Below are positions 8,615 through 19,889 of a stretch of 64,000 nucleotides of DNA, in pieces. Each line of letters starts with the position of its first letter. The stretch's first letter is position 1. The position numbers and the translations under genes were made by a program. The notes under the pieces are model-generated. The model was not told where the DNA came from, did not search any database, and saw only the letters and a list, made by a program, of their open reading frames with translations. The stretch comes from an uncultured Ruegeria sp. (GTDB lineage: Bacteria > Pseudomonadota > Alphaproteobacteria > Rhodobacterales > Rhodobacteraceae), in contig NZ_CANNGO010000001.1 in assembly GCF_947504215.1 (NCBI RefSeq), positions 930,001 to 994,000 on the forward strand. The letters are read 5' to 3'.

Positions 8615-11600
8615 ATGCCGAGAAGAACCGACATTCAGTCGATCATGATCATCGGGGCGGGCCCCATTGTCATCGGTCAGGCCTGTGAATTCGACTACTC
8701 GGGCGCTCAGGCCTGTAAGGCCCTGCGCGAAGAAGGTTACCGGGTCATTCTGGTGAATTCAAACCCTGCGACAATCATGACAGACCCGGGCCTCGCAGAC
8801 GCGACGTACATCGAACCGATCACGCCCGAGGTTGTCGCCAGGATCATCGAAAAAGAGCGCCCCGACGCGCTGCTGCCCACCATGGGCGGTCAAACCGGTC
8901 TGAATACCTCGCTGGCACTGGAAGAGATGGGCGTGCTGGACAAATTCGGGGTCGAAATGATCGGCGCCAAGCGTGACGCCATCGAAATGGCGGAAGACCG
9001 CAAGCTGTTTCGCGAGGCGATGGATCGGCTGGGATTGGAAAACCCCAAGGCCACCATCATCACCGCACCAAAGAACGAAAACGGCAGCGCTAATCTGGAC
9101 GCCGGCGTGCAGATGGCGTTGGACGAGCTGGAAGAGATCGGCTTGCCAGCCATCATCCGCCCCGCCTTTACCTTGGGCGGTACTGGCGGTGGCGTGGCGT
9201 ATAACCGTGAGGACTATATCCATTTCTGCCGATCGGGCATGGATGCCTCGCCGGTCAATCAAATTCTGGTCGATGAATCCCTACTGGGTTGGAAAGAATT
9301 TGAAATGGAAGTAGTGCGCGACACCGCTGACAACGCCATAATCGTTTGTTCCATTGAAAACGTTGATCCGATGGGCGTGCACACTGGTGATTCGATCACT
9401 GTCGCCCCTGCCCTGACGCTGACCGACAAAGAATACCAGATCATGCGCAACGGCTCGATCGCCGTTCTGCGCGAGATTGGGGTCGAGACCGGCGGGTCAA
9501 ACGTGCAATGGGCGATCAACCCTGATGATGGCCGTATGGTCGTGATCGAGATGAACCCACGCGTTTCGCGATCCTCGGCGCTGGCGTCCAAGGCGACCGG
9601 CTTCCCGATCGCAAAGATCGCCGCCAAGCTGGCCGTTGGTTATACTCTGGACGAGTTGGACAATGACATCACCAAGGTGACCCCGGCCAGCTTCGAACCC
9701 ACCATCGACTATGTCGTCACCAAAATCCCGAAATTCGCATTCGAGAAATTCCCCGGCTCGGAACCGTACCTGACCACCGCGATGAAATCGGTGGGTGAGG
9801 CCATGTCCATCGGCCGCACCATCCACGAGTCGATGCAAAAAGCGTTGGCCTCGATGGAATCTGGGCTGACGGGTTTTGATGAGGTCGAAATCCCGGGCCT
9901 GAGCGTTGGCGTCTGGGAAGAAGCCCCTGACAAAGCGGCGGTGATCAAAGCCATCAGCAAGCAAACCCCGGACCGTCTGCGCACCATCGCGCAGGCCATG
10001 CGTCACGGTCTGTCTGACGATGAAATCTTTGGCGTCACCAAGTTCGACCCCTGGTTCTTGGCCCGTATCCGCGAGATTATCGAAGCCGAGCGTGACATCA
10101 TAAAAACCGGCCTGCCGGTGACCGAGGCCGGTATCCGCAGGCTCAAGATGTTAGGCTTTACCGATGCTCGCCTTGGAAACCTGACAGGTCGCGACGAAGA
10201 CAACGTCCGCCGCGCCCGCCGCAATCTGGGTGTTACGGCAGTGTTCAAACGCATCGACACCTGTGCGGCCGAATTCGAAGCGCAGACGCCCTACATGTAC
10301 TCGACCTACGAGGCCCCGATGATGGGAGAGGTTGAGTGCGAGGCACGACCATCAGACCGCAAAAAGGTTGTCATCCTCGGCGGTGGTCCGAACCGGATCG
10401 GTCAAGGCATCGAGTTTGATTATTGCTGCTGCCATGCTTGTTTCGCGCTTACCGACGCAGGTTATGAAACCATTATGATCAACTGCAACCCCGAGACGGT
10501 CTCGACCGACTATGACACATCGGATCGGTTGTATTTCGAGCCGCTGACCTTCGAACACGTCATGGAAATCCTGACGAAAGAACAGGAAAACGGCACTTTG
10601 CACGGTGTGATCGTTCAGTTCGGCGGCCAGACTCCGCTTAAACTGGCAAATGCACTGGAAGAAGAAGGCATCCCGATCCTCGGCACCACGCCGGATGCCA
10701 TTGATCTGGCGGAAGACCGTGAGCGGTTCCAGGCTCTGGTCAACGATTTGGGCCTGAAGCAACCCAAGAATGGCATCGCCTCGACCGACGAGCAGGCGTT
10801 GGAGATCGCCGAAGACATCGGTTTCCCATTGGTAATCCGCCCCTCTTACGTTCTGGGTGGTCGTGCGATGGAAATCGTACGCGATATGGATCAGCTGCGG
10901 CGCTACATCAATGAAGCCGTCGTCGTGTCGGGCGACAGCCCCGTTTTGCTGGATAGCTATCTTGCCGGTGCGGTCGAGTTGGACGTGGATGCGCTGTGCG
11001 ATGGCACAGACGTGCATGTAGCGGGCATCATGCAGCATATCGAAGAGGCAGGCGTTCACTCCGGCGACTCAGCCTGTTCGCTGCCGCCATATTCGCTGTC
11101 GGATGAGGTCATTGGTCGGATCAAGGAACAGACTTTCAAGCTGGCCAAAGCCTTGAACGTTGTCGGCCTGATGAATGTGCAGTTCGCTATCAAGGATGAC
11201 GAGATCTACCTAATCGAGGTCAATCCGCGTGCCTCGCGCACCGTGCCCTTCGTTGCCAAGGCCACGGACAGCGCAATTGCCTCGATCGCCGCGCGGGTGA
11301 TGGCAGGCGAGAAACTTTCCAACTTCCCAATACGCCCCGCGTATCAAGAGGGTCAGGACACCAAGATCGCAGATCAAATGACTTTGGCCGATCCCAATAT
11401 GCCTTGGTTCTCGGTGAAAGAGGCCGTACTGCCTTTCGCTCGGTTCCCGGGCGTCGATACGATCCTGGGCCCAGAAATGCGTTCAACCGGGGAAGTCATG
11501 GGTTGGGATCGGGATTTCCCGCGTGCGTTCCTCAAGGCGCAGATGGGGGCTGGCATGGTCCTGCCATCGTCGGGCCGGGCGTTCATCTCGATCAAGGACG

Positions 11601-11959
11601 CCGATAAAACCCCGGCTATGCTGGAGACTGCGCAAGTGTTGGCAGGGCAAGGCTTCACGCTGGTGGCCACGCGCGGCACACAGTCATGGCTGGCAGATCA
11701 GGCCGTTGCCTGTGATCTGGTCAACAAAGTTTATGAGGGCCGCCCGGACGTGGCCGACATGCTGAAAGATGGTCAGGTGCAATTGGTGATGAACACGACC
11801 GAAGGCGCACAGGCTGTTGAAGACAGCAAAGTCATCCGGTCGATCGCTCTTTACGACAAAATCCCTTACTTCACGACCGCCGCCGCCAGCCACGCCGCAG
11901 CGCTGGCGATCAAGGCGCAGGCCGAAGGGGATGTCGAGGTCAAATCGCTGCAAGGCTGA
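8615..11959 (+). CDS. carB: carbamoyl-phosphate synthase large subunit
   Basis: 1114 aa; [58 protein letters not shown], duplicated ATP-grasp halves. Confidence 0.99.
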   Translation: MPRRTDIQSIMIIGAGPIVIGQACEFDYSGAQACKALREEGYRVILVNSNPATIMTDPGLADATYIEPITPEVVARIIEKERPDALLPTMGGQTGLNTSLALEEMGVLDKFGVEMIGAKRDAIEMAEDRKLFREAMDRLGLENPKATIITAPKNENGSANLDAGVQMALDELEEIGLPAIIRPAFTLGGTGGGVAYNREDYIHFCRSGMDASPVNQILVDESLLGWKEFEMEVVRDTADNAIIVCSIENVDPMGVHTGDSITVAPALTLTDKEYQIMRNGSIAVLREIGVETGGSNVQWAINPDDGRMVVIEMNPRVSRSSALASKATGFPIAKIAAKLAVGYTLDELDNDITKVTPASFEPTIDYVVTKIPKFAFEKFPGSEPYLTTAMKSVGEAMSIGRTIHESMQKALASMESGLTGFDEVEIPGLSVGVWEEAPDKAAVIKAISKQTPDRLRTIAQAMRHGLSDDEIFGVTKFDPWFLARIREIIEAERDIIKTGLPVTEAGIRRLKMLGFTDARLGNLTGRDEDNVRRARRNLGVTAVFKRIDTCAAEFEAQTPYMYSTYEAPMMGEVECEARPSDRKKVVILGGGPNRIGQGIEFDYCCCHACFALTDAGYETIMINCNPETVSTDYDTSDRLYFEPLTFEHVMEILTKEQENGTLHGVIVQFGGQTPLKLANALEEEGIPILGTTPDAIDLAEDRERFQALVNDLGLKQPKNGIASTDEQALEIAEDIGFPLVIRPSYVLGGRAMEIVRDMDQLRRYINEAVVVSGDSPVLLDSYLAGAVELDVDALCDGTDVHVAGIMQHIEEAGVHSGDSACSLPPYSLSDEVIGRIKEQTFKLAKALNVVGLMNVQFAIKDDEIYLIEVNPRASRTVPFVAKATDSAIASIAARVMAGEKLSNFPIRPAYQEGQDTKIADQMTLADPNMPWFSVKEAVLPFARFPGVDTILGPEMRSTGEVMGWDRDFPRAFLKAQMGAGMVLPSSGRAFISIKDADKTPAMLETAQVLAGQGFTLVATRGTQSWLADQAVACDLVNKVYEGRPDVADMLKDGQVQLVMNTTEGAQAVEDSKVIRSIALYDKIPYFTTAAASHAAALAIKAQAEGDVEVKSLQG

Positions 11960-11982
11960 GCAGCCATAGATTTGAAACGAGA

Positions 11983-12011
11983 AGCCCCCGGTGACAAACC
12001 GGGGGCTTTTT
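11983..12011 (+). terminator. rho-independent terminator of carB
   Basis: AGCCCCCGG-TGACAAA-CCGGGGGCT followed by TTTTGCTTTT. Confidence 0.9.
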
Positions 12012-12026
12012 GCTTTTAGTGACCGC

Positions 12027-15000
12027 TTAAGTAGCGGTTTGAACCGCCAGTTGCTTCCTCTCATCCCGCGCAAAGAACAGCAGGTAAAACACCGGCGCCG
12101 CAACCATGGTCAGGACCGTTGCAAAGGCCAGACCGCCCATGATGGTCACTGCCATCGAGACGAAAAACGCATCTGTCAGCAATGGTGCCATCCCAAGGAT
12201 CGTTGTGATCGCGGCCAGCATGACCGGGCGCAGACGCGAGACTGAGGCTTCGATGATCGCCTCGCGCAACGGTGTGCCGGTCGCACGGACCAGATCGATT
12301 TCCTCGACCAGCACAATACCGTTCTTGATCAGCATCCCGGATAAGCTGAGCAAACCCAGAAGCGCGGTGAACGTGAAAGGCAGACCAGTCCCAAGCAGGC
12401 CAATCACCACGCCGTTTACCGACATTGGCACCAGCAGCCAGATGATCACAGGCTGACGGATTGCGTTGAACAGCAGCACGGAAATCAGAACCATGATCAG
12501 CAAGCTAAGGGGCAGCTGCCTGCCCAAACTTGCCTGCGCATCGCCCGAGTCTTCGAACTCACCACCCCATTCCATCTTGTACCCGGGCGGCAGGTCAATT
12601 GCTTCTATTGCGTCGCGAACTTCGGCGTGAACCTGCGCCGCTGTCAGCTCGGGCGGGATATCGGCCCCAACCGTAATGGTCAAAACCCGGTCGCGACGAT
12701 GTACCAGCGTATTGAGCGAGGTGTATTCGAACCCATCCACCATTTGCTCGATCGGAACAAACCTTTCGGACTGATCCGAGTACACGACCTGATCGACAAT
12801 CGAATACTCGCCATCGGCCGGTCGGCGCAGGATGATCGGGATCAAGCGGTCACGCTCGCGTAAAACCCCTCCGGTGATACCATCAGTGGAAAACTGCAAT
12901 GTCGCTGCAATATCTTCGCGCGTCACGCCTGCGGTCTGTGCGCGTTCGGTGGCATAGATCGGCTGCACGGCCAGCTCTTGCTCGCGCCAATCGTGGTGAA
13001 CCAAAAGAGCGTTGGGTGAGGCTGCGGCCATTTGTTGGACGGCTTCCTCAGCCAGTTGGCGCAGAACCTTCGGATCGCTGCCCGAGAACCGCGCCTGGAT
13101 CGGATCCCCGCCACCTGGACCGAAGACCAGACGTTTGGTGCCAAACTCTCCTTCGGGGAACTGGACCGATCCAAACGCCTCAAGATCCGCCTGAAGGGCT
13201 GGGATGTCCTCTAGGGTTTCAGTGCGGATGATCATGTGACCATAGCTTGGATTTGGCTTTTCCGCCGAATAGGTCAACATGAACCGGGTTGCGCCCTGCC
13301 CCACAAAAGTGGTCGCAGAAACGACATCGTCCCGGGCCGCCAGCCATTCTTCAAAAACCGCCATATCCTGCGATGTGCGTTCAATCGGTGTGCCCTGAGG
13401 CAGCTTATAGTGAACAAAGAACAAAGGTGTGTTCGAGTTGGGGAAAAACTGCTGCTTCATCAAACCAAAGCCCGCATAGCAGACCACGGTGACCGCGACC
13501 AATCCGGCAACCACCAGCCAGCGGAACCGCAACGCCCAGCGCAGGATTGCACCATAGACGCGGAACAAAATGCCGCTGTAGGCGTCCAGCTCACCCTCTT
13601 TGCCTTGCTTGAAGAAATAGTGACCCAGCATGGGTGTCACCGTGATGGCCAATACCCAGCTCAGCAACAGCGAGATGCCAATGACGGCGAACAGCGAGAA
13701 CAAGAACTCTCCGGTCGCATCCGGGCTGAGACCGATCCCTGCAAAAGCCATGATGCCGATCACCGTTGCACCAAGAAGTGGGATCTGCGTTTTGGCGGCC
13801 ACGTCTTCGGCAGCATCGCGCGAAGATTTGCCCCGCAGCATCGAGATCTGCATCCCTTCAGCCACCACGATTGCATTGTCTACCAGCATCCCCATGGCGA
13901 TAATCAGGGCGCCCAGCGAAATCCGCTCCATCTCGATGGAAAACAGCGACATGAACAATAAGGTACCGACCACGGTCAGCAATAGGGTTGAACCAACAAC
14001 AACCGCAGCCCGCCAGCCCATGAAGATGCCCAAAACGGCAACCACGATAGCCACTGACATTGCGAGATTCACAAGGAAGTCGTTCGAGGCCTGCTCGACA
14101 ACAACGTGTTGCTGGTAGATAGGCAAGATTTCCACACCAAAAGGGATTTCCGCATCCAGTTCAGCTAATTTCGCATCCGCAAGTTTGCCAACCTCGACAA
14201 TGTTCTCGGTCGCCAGCCCCGCAATCCCTAAGGTGAAAGCTTCGGTCCCATTGAACCGGATGATGATGTCGGGATCGGTTTGCCGCGCGCGATAAACATC
14301 GGACATATCGAACAGATTGATGACCTGACCCTGAGAGCCCACGGACAGCCCGGCGATGGCCGACACGCTGTCCGAACCTTCAGCGGTCAAAATGGTGGTC
14401 CGCTCACTTTCCGAGCGTAAGGACCCTGAAGAATTGACCGAGTCAGCATTGGCAATCGCATCATTGATCGCTTGCAAAGGAACGTTCTGGTTAACCGAAA
14501 TCGCCAGGTCGGGTTCTACAAAGATCGCCTCATCCGGTAACCCCTGCACCTCAACATCTGCGACTCCGTCAACGGTTAGCAATTCACGGCGCAGGAACGT
14601 TGCAAGTTCGTGTTTTTCCGCGTCCGAAAACCCCTCGGCCGTCACTGCATAAAACAAGCCGAATACGTCGCCAAACCCATCATTGACATATGGGGCGTTG
14701 ACCCCTGATGGCAGGCCACGCGCCGCGTCGCGCACTTTGGCACGCAGGCGCGTCCAAACGTCGGGCAGCTCCGTGCCGTCGTAGATTGATTTGATTTCCA
14801 CTTCGATCAGGGACTGGCCCGGCTGATTGACCGAAGTGATAACGTCCACCTCGCCCATCTGCTGTATCGCGGATTCCAAAGGTTCTGACACTTCCAAGGC
14901 CACCTGTTCCGCCGTGGCACCCGGGTATTGGGTCGCAATGACCGCGTTTTTGATCGTAAACGCCGGATCTTCAAGGCGTCCAAGCGACAGAAATCCCCAG

Positions 15001-15077
15001 ATGCCGCCGAAAAGTGCAATCAGAATTATCAGCCACGTGTAAAGCGGCCGGTCGATAGAGGCGCGTGCAATATTCAT
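12027..15077 (-). CDS. efflux RND transporter permease subunit
   Basis: 1016 aa; MNIARASIDRPLYTWLIILIALFGGIWGFLSLGRLEDPAFTIKNAVIATQYPGATAEQVALEV, two sets of TM helices. Confidence 0.95.
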   Translation of the reverse strand: MNIARASIDRPLYTWLIILIALFGGIWGFLSLGRLEDPAFTIKNAVIATQYPGATAEQVALEVSEPLESAIQQMGEVDVITSVNQPGQSLIEVEIKSIYDGTELPDVWTRLRAKVRDAARGLPSGVNAPYVNDGFGDVFGLFYAVTAEGFSDAEKHELATFLRRELLTVDGVADVEVQGLPDEAIFVEPDLAISVNQNVPLQAINDAIANADSVNSSGSLRSESERTTILTAEGSDSVSAIAGLSVGSQGQVINLFDMSDVYRARQTDPDIIIRFNGTEAFTLGIAGLATENIVEVGKLADAKLAELDAEIPFGVEILPIYQQHVVVEQASNDFLVNLAMSVAIVVAVLGIFMGWRAAVVVGSTLLLTVVGTLLFMSLFSIEMERISLGALIIAMGMLVDNAIVVAEGMQISMLRGKSSRDAAEDVAAKTQIPLLGATVIGIMAFAGIGLSPDATGEFLFSLFAVIGISLLLSWVLAITVTPMLGHYFFKQGKEGELDAYSGILFRVYGAILRWALRFRWLVVAGLVAVTVVCYAGFGLMKQQFFPNSNTPLFFVHYKLPQGTPIERTSQDMAVFEEWLAARDDVVSATTFVGQGATRFMLTYSAEKPNPSYGHMIIRTETLEDIPALQADLEAFGSVQFPEGEFGTKRLVFGPGGGDPIQARFSGSDPKVLRQLAEEAVQQMAAASPNALLVHHDWREQELAVQPIYATERAQTAGVTREDIAATLQFSTDGITGGVLRERDRLIPIILRRPADGEYSIVDQVVYSDQSERFVPIEQMVDGFEYTSLNTLVHRRDRVLTITVGADIPPELTAAQVHAEVRDAIEAIDLPPGYKMEWGGEFEDSGDAQASLGRQLPLSLLIMVLISVLLFNAIRQPVIIWLLVPMSVNGVVIGLLGTGLPFTFTALLGLLSLSGMLIKNGIVLVEEIDLVRATGTPLREAIIEASVSRLRPVMLAAITTILGMAPLLTDAFFVSMAVTIMGGLAFATVLTMVAAPVFYLLFFARDERKQLAVQTAT

Positions 15078-15088
15078 CTGTCAGCGCC

Positions 15089-16126
15089 TCAGTTCGCAAA
15101 GCCGGTAAAACGGCGCACAGCCTGACCGTCGGTCAGCACAGCGCCACCTGCGACGACGATCTCGTCGCCATCAGACAGGCCGGACAAAACACGGACATCG
15201 CCGGTTTGGGTCGGTTCGATCGTCACCGGCACAGATCGTACCGTACCGTCATCCGCACCAACCGGTGAAAAGACCATCACGCTCAGATCTCCGTTTGCAC
15301 CAGCCACGATGGCGGTTGCCGGCACGACGATTCCACTGCGATCATCCTGCACCTGGACGTTAACAGTGACGGAGGACCCCGGCAGAATTTGCATGCCCTC
15401 GGGCGGGGTCAGACCAAACTGAATGCGAAAAGTCTGCCCTACGCTTGAGGTTTCCGCGTCGAATTCCCGGATTTCCAGCGGAAAGACTTCATCGCTGACC
15501 GGGAATTTGGCGGTGATTGTCAGGTCGTCATTCTGCCCCGATCGCTGAAACAGGATTTCTGGAACATCAACCTCGATCCGAAGTTCAGACATATCGTGGA
15601 TGCGCACGACCGGCGTGCCCGCCGAAACGGTGGTAAAGGCCTCGACCGCTCGACTAGAGACCAGCGCATCAAACGGCGCAGTCAGCGTGGCATGTTCCAG
15701 TTCGTATTCCGCATCCCGCAGCGCTAGCGCTGCCAGTTGTGCTTCGGTTTCGGCGTCATCAACCGCAACTTGGCTGGCGGTGGTTCCGCGCAGGCGCGAC
15801 AAGCGGGCTTCGGTCCGGTCAGCTTGGTCTTTTTGCAGGCGTGCACGATCCAGACGCAGCTCAAAGGGCTCCTGATCAAGGCGGGCGATCAGACCTTCTT
15901 TGGGGATCACAAAACCTTCGGTCACCGGCATTTCAACAATTTGCCCTGCGACCTGAAAGGCAAGGTCAACGGTTTGGCGTGCGGCGACGCGGCCAAAAAA
16001 CTGGCGCGAAAAACCGGGTGTCGTTTCGCTCACCTGCATCAGTTTTACTGGCTTGGGAACATCTTGCGCGACAATCGGTGTCGCCAGAACGGCCAGAGCA
16101 AGGCCCAGTGAAGTCAGGAGTTTCAT
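15089..16126 (-). CDS. efflux RND transporter periplasmic adaptor subunit
   Basis: N-terminal signal; TLTAPFDALVSSRAVEAFTTVSAGTPVVRIHDMSELRIEVDVPE, MFP motifs; upstream of the RND permease. Confidence 0.92.
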   Translation of the reverse strand: MKLLTSLGLALAVLATPIVAQDVPKPVKLMQVSETTPGFSRQFFGRVAARQTVDLAFQVAGQIVEMPVTEGFVIPKEGLIARLDQEPFELRLDRARLQKDQADRTEARLSRLRGTTASQVAVDDAETEAQLAALALRDAEYELEHATLTAPFDALVSSRAVEAFTTVSAGTPVVRIHDMSELRIEVDVPEILFQRSGQNDDLTITAKFPVSDEVFPLEIREFDAETSSVGQTFRIQFGLTPPEGMQILPGSSVTVNVQVQDDRSGIVVPATAIVAGANGDLSVMVFSPVGADDGTVRSVPVTIEPTQTGDVRVLSGLSDGDEIVVAGGAVLTDGQAVRRFTGFAN

Positions 16127-16590
16127 TTCTTCAATCCCTCGGGAATTCCCGTTTTCAGAATGTTGTCACGGATTTTGCAAGCCATTCGCGCGAATTCGAC
16201 AGTTTCTTCTGCGTTCAGTCCAGAGGCCCTGTGGAACAGGTCTCCGGCCTCAGCCACGAGCATATTCCGCGTCTCGTGCCCCTGCTCTGTCAGAACAAGA
16301 AGCCAGGCGCGGCGGTCTTCAGGGTCTCGTTCGCGGATCAGGTATCCTTGCTTCTCCAAAGCATCCGCCGTGGCGGTGATCGTGGACGGAACACTTAACA
16401 TATCCGCAGCCAAAACGCCCATCCGCTTGGGTTCATTCAGCTTTATCAGCATATGGCATTCCGGATGGCTCAGGTCCGTTTCGATGCAATCGAAAGTTTC
16501 TTCAAGCTTCCAGTACAGGGCATAGACCCCCATGATCGCCTGGATCTCGGGGCTGAGGCGCCCAAGCCTGGAGTGGATATCATCTGGCAT
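16123..16590 (-). CDS. MarR family transcriptional regulator
   Basis: KRMGVLAADMLSVPSTITATADALEKQGYLIRERDPEDRRAWLLVLTEQG, winged HTH; overlaps the adaptor gene by 4 bp. Confidence 0.93.
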   Translation of the reverse strand: MPDDIHSRLGRLSPEIQAIMGVYALYWKLEETFDCIETDLSHPECHMLIKLNEPKRMGVLAADMLSVPSTITATADALEKQGYLIRERDPEDRRAWLLVLTEQGHETRNMLVAEAGDLFHRASGLNAEETVEFARMACKIRDNILKTGIPEGLKK

Positions 16591-16751
16591 TCAAAGCCCT
16601 CGCGCGAGTCTGTGTTGCCATATACTTCAATTTTCGAACTATTCAAGATGTGAAGTGCATTGCGCCGCAAACATTCCCTTGGGTCAAGATCACTTGATCA
16701 AATCCCGTTGTGACTGCATTTTGGGCGAATCCGAAACATCCAGGACCTATC

Positions 16752-17876
16752 ATGTATACGCCCGCCATCACCGGTACAGGTGTTTTCACACCCGAGAACA
16801 TCATAACGAACGCCGAACTTGTTCAGGCTTTCAACGCCTATGCCGACAAGCAGAACGCCGAAAACGCCGAGGCAATCGCCGCCGGAACGATGGAACCGAT
16901 GCAACATTCGTCTGAAGAGTTCATTCTGAAAGCATCCGGTATCGAGAACCGCTATGTGATGGACAAGACAGGTATTCTGAACCCCGGGGTCATGCATCCC
17001 TCGCTCCGCCAGCGTAGCGATGATGAGCCAGGCATAATGACCGAGATGGCGTTGGATGCGTGCACCAAAGCGCTGGCGCAGACCGGGCGTACAGCCGCAG
17101 ATGTCGACCTGGTGATCTGCGCAGCTTCAAACCACGAACGGGCGTACCCTGCGATTGCAATCGAGATTCAACAGGCTTTGGGCATCGACGGGTTTGGGTT
17201 TGACATGAATGTGGCCTGCTCGTCGGCAACGTTTGGCATTCAGGCCGCCGCGGACATGGTTCGGTCGGGATCAGTCAGGGCCGCGCTTGTGGTGAACCCG
17301 GAAATCTGCTCGGGTCATCTGGAATGGCGCGACAGGGATTGCCACTTCATTTTCGGTGATGTGGCGACTGCTACTTTGATCGAGCGTATGGAAGACGCTC
17401 AGGGCCCTCATTTTGAGATTCTTTCGACGCGCTGCGCCACGGCGTTCTCGAACAACATCAGAAATAACAACGGTTTCCTGCGCCGCTCGCGTCCTGATGG
17501 CGTGATCGACCGGCGCGACATGCAATTCATGCAGAACGGGCGCAAAGTATTCAAAGAAGTTCTGCCCATGGTCAGCAAACATATCAGCGATCATATGAGT
17601 GCCGAAGGCATCAACAGCGATGGTCTAAAGCGTCTATGGCTGCATCAAGCGAACAAAACGATGAACGATTTCATCGGAAAAAAGGTCCTCGGCCGAGAAC
17701 CTGAAGCGGGCGAACAACCCAACATTCTTCAGGACTATGCGAATACGTCCTCAGCCGGATCCATCATCGCATTTTCAAAGTATTCTGATGATCTGGAGGA
17801 TGGCGATGTCGGCCTGATCTGTTCCTTCGGAGCAGGCTATTCGGTTGGTTCGGTCATAGTCAAACGGCATGCTTGA
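16752..17876 (+). CDS. beta-ketoacyl-ACP synthase III family protein (FabH-like)
   Basis: MYTPAITGTGVFTPENIITNAELVQAFNAYADKQNAENAEAIAAGTMEP...DMNVACSSATFGIQAAADMV...WLHQANKTMNDFI...DYANTSSAGSI; Cys/His/Asn triad contexts present. Confidence 0.88.
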   Translation: MYTPAITGTGVFTPENIITNAELVQAFNAYADKQNAENAEAIAAGTMEPMQHSSEEFILKASGIENRYVMDKTGILNPGVMHPSLRQRSDDEPGIMTEMALDACTKALAQTGRTAADVDLVICAASNHERAYPAIAIEIQQALGIDGFGFDMNVACSSATFGIQAAADMVRSGSVRAALVVNPEICSGHLEWRDRDCHFIFGDVATATLIERMEDAQGPHFEILSTRCATAFSNNIRNNNGFLRRSRPDGVIDRRDMQFMQNGRKVFKEVLPMVSKHISDHMSAEGINSDGLKRLWLHQANKTMNDFIGKKVLGREPEAGEQPNILQDYANTSSAGSIIAFSKYSDDLEDGDVGLICSFGAGYSVGSVIVKRHA

Positions 17877-17910
17877 CGAATGAAACGTTCAATGCACCCG
17901 GTAAATCAGC

Positions 17911-19704
17911 CTAACCTTCCTTGACACGATAGATGTGGAACGCCGCATCTTTGCCGCCTTCCAATTCCTCGAGATACTCTGGCAACTGTCCGCTGATCAG
18001 TCCAGCTGGCAGCCCCACGCCATCAGATACTGACGACCAATAGTCTGATCTGGGATTGAATTTGCATATCGCAATGTAGTCCACCCCCAACTCTGCAAGA
18101 CGTGGGCCTATGGTCGATGCATCTGACCTGAACAGATCAATCTGCGCCAGAATCCCAGCTTCGTTTCGATGATAGTTTCCAGCCAGGGCCGAATGATCCG
18201 TATAGCGAAGCAGGTATGACGCATAGTCGAAGCCAATGACAACCATACCTGGTTCAATACTGCGGAGCTGTTCAAACGAGTGCTTTGAATTGCAAGAGAC
18301 AATGCGGCGCGGTTCTTGCGTTGTATTAGCTGTGTTTTCACTCTTGGCAGCTGTCAGAGCTTTGTATTGTTTTTCGATGGTGGCACCTGTTGTGGGTGAC
18401 ACAAAAGCGATAAACAGGATCATTAAAACACCAATCAGGCGCTTACCACTGGCCTTATAGCTTTGATAAATTACCCGCAAAACTTGGGCCTGTACGGCCA
18501 CCATCGAAAAACTAAGGAATGTCTTCATCCGGGACTGGTACAAATACAGGACCAAACCTATCGCGACTAGCAACAGGAGCAGCAGGTACTCCATTTTTTT
18601 GTCTGTCGCATAAATGAACACTGACGCGGCAAGTATTGTGAAAACAGCGGTGCCGATCAGCGCAACAGTCTCGCCGGTATGCCTCTGAATAACCAAAGTA
18701 ACATTCTGTGCCTCAGTTATCTGGCTTAACCAGAACTCGCGTATTGCAGCTGGCAATTGGTCGATCGGGTTTTCCAAGCAGTATGGTGCATATGTATGTG
18801 CGATCCCCAGAACGATTGCCCCTATCACCAAAAAGCACCCTGCCCGTCCCCAAGAGGACCAGCCAGAGGCCAGAAAGGCGGCACCAAAGAGGCCTAGCGC
18901 GGCCATACCTGCGGGCAAGGCAACGCTAACAGTCAGTCCATCACACCCCGGATAAAAAAAGCTATCGCGGCTTGTCGTTGTTAGGATGGTCAACACCAAA
19001 GTCGCGAAAACGGCAGCACAGAATTCCATCGTACGACGACGGCCGTCGTTGCCAGACAGGATCCAATCGAACGCCACAAAAATTCCGATCAAAGCGATCT
19101 GTGCCAACGATTCAGAGCCGATTGACACAGACAACGCGAGACAAACGCCAATCCACAAACCGGCACGCGGCCTGTCTTCACGTAAAACGAAGAAACTAAC
19201 TGCCGAAGCAAACAGGAGTATCTGTAGCCCATGATGATCGAAGGAGTATTGATCGTATTTGGCTGAGCTCTTTAAGGCAAACACCCCAAGGACCACTGCC
19301 GAGACCGCCCCTGCGCGGCCGCCCAGCGCACCACCAGTAACTGTAAACGCCCACAGAGTAAGCCCCGCCAACAAGACTGGCCAGATAAACGCCGTTGTAC
19401 CAAGTGCAGCCTCAGACGGCAGAACTGTGCTACTGACCCAGTAAATTGCTGAGATCGGCGCATCAACCAGCCGCGACCAATGCATCAAAGTTCCGTCACC
19501 AGGTCCAAGGCGATGTTGATAGGAATCAAACCAACCTTGACCTTGTTGCAAGTCTGTCACAGCCACCCACCGCATGGCGTCATCGGGACCGACAGCATAA
19601 CCGCCAAGCATCACGAGACCAACAAACACTAAAAATGCGGCGGCAAACAACCGGCATACAAACCCGTCAGCCAAAGTACTGTAAGATCTCTGCCGATGAT
19701 GCAT
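17911..19704 (-). CDS. large integral membrane protein, possible GT-C fold glycosyltransferase
   Basis: 597 aa, many TM helices; early periplasmic-loop acidic motif GPDDAMRWVAVTDLQQGQGWFDSYQHRLGPGDGTLMHWSRLVDAPI and a C-terminal soluble domain. Confidence 0.55.
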   Translation of the reverse strand: MHHRQRSYSTLADGFVCRLFAAAFLVFVGLVMLGGYAVGPDDAMRWVAVTDLQQGQGWFDSYQHRLGPGDGTLMHWSRLVDAPISAIYWVSSTVLPSEAALGTTAFIWPVLLAGLTLWAFTVTGGALGGRAGAVSAVVLGVFALKSSAKYDQYSFDHHGLQILLFASAVSFFVLREDRPRAGLWIGVCLALSVSIGSESLAQIALIGIFVAFDWILSGNDGRRRTMEFCAAVFATLVLTILTTTSRDSFFYPGCDGLTVSVALPAGMAALGLFGAAFLASGWSSWGRAGCFLVIGAIVLGIAHTYAPYCLENPIDQLPAAIREFWLSQITEAQNVTLVIQRHTGETVALIGTAVFTILAASVFIYATDKKMEYLLLLLLVAIGLVLYLYQSRMKTFLSFSMVAVQAQVLRVIYQSYKASGKRLIGVLMILFIAFVSPTTGATIEKQYKALTAAKSENTANTTQEPRRIVSCNSKHSFEQLRSIEPGMVVIGFDYASYLLRYTDHSALAGNYHRNEAGILAQIDLFRSDASTIGPRLAELGVDYIAICKFNPRSDYWSSVSDGVGLPAGLISGQLPEYLEELEGGKDAAFHIYRVKEG

Positions 19705-19889
19705 GTTAATCTGCCCTCAACTGCCTTGTTTTTGAACCTTGCAACAAGTCAGAACACTTCACTGGGAAGGGATAGGATTGGGCGATGCACCAATTCCAAC
19801 CTGAACCAAATTGTCTGGTGATCTTTGGATTGCGCACACTTTTTAAGACGTATCCGGCCTGATTTTCACTTGTGAAATCGTGACTTTCC

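Noticed and set aside
10352-11059. 235-aa minus-strand ORF within carB
   Set aside because: Antisense shadow ORF; carB reads through continuously.
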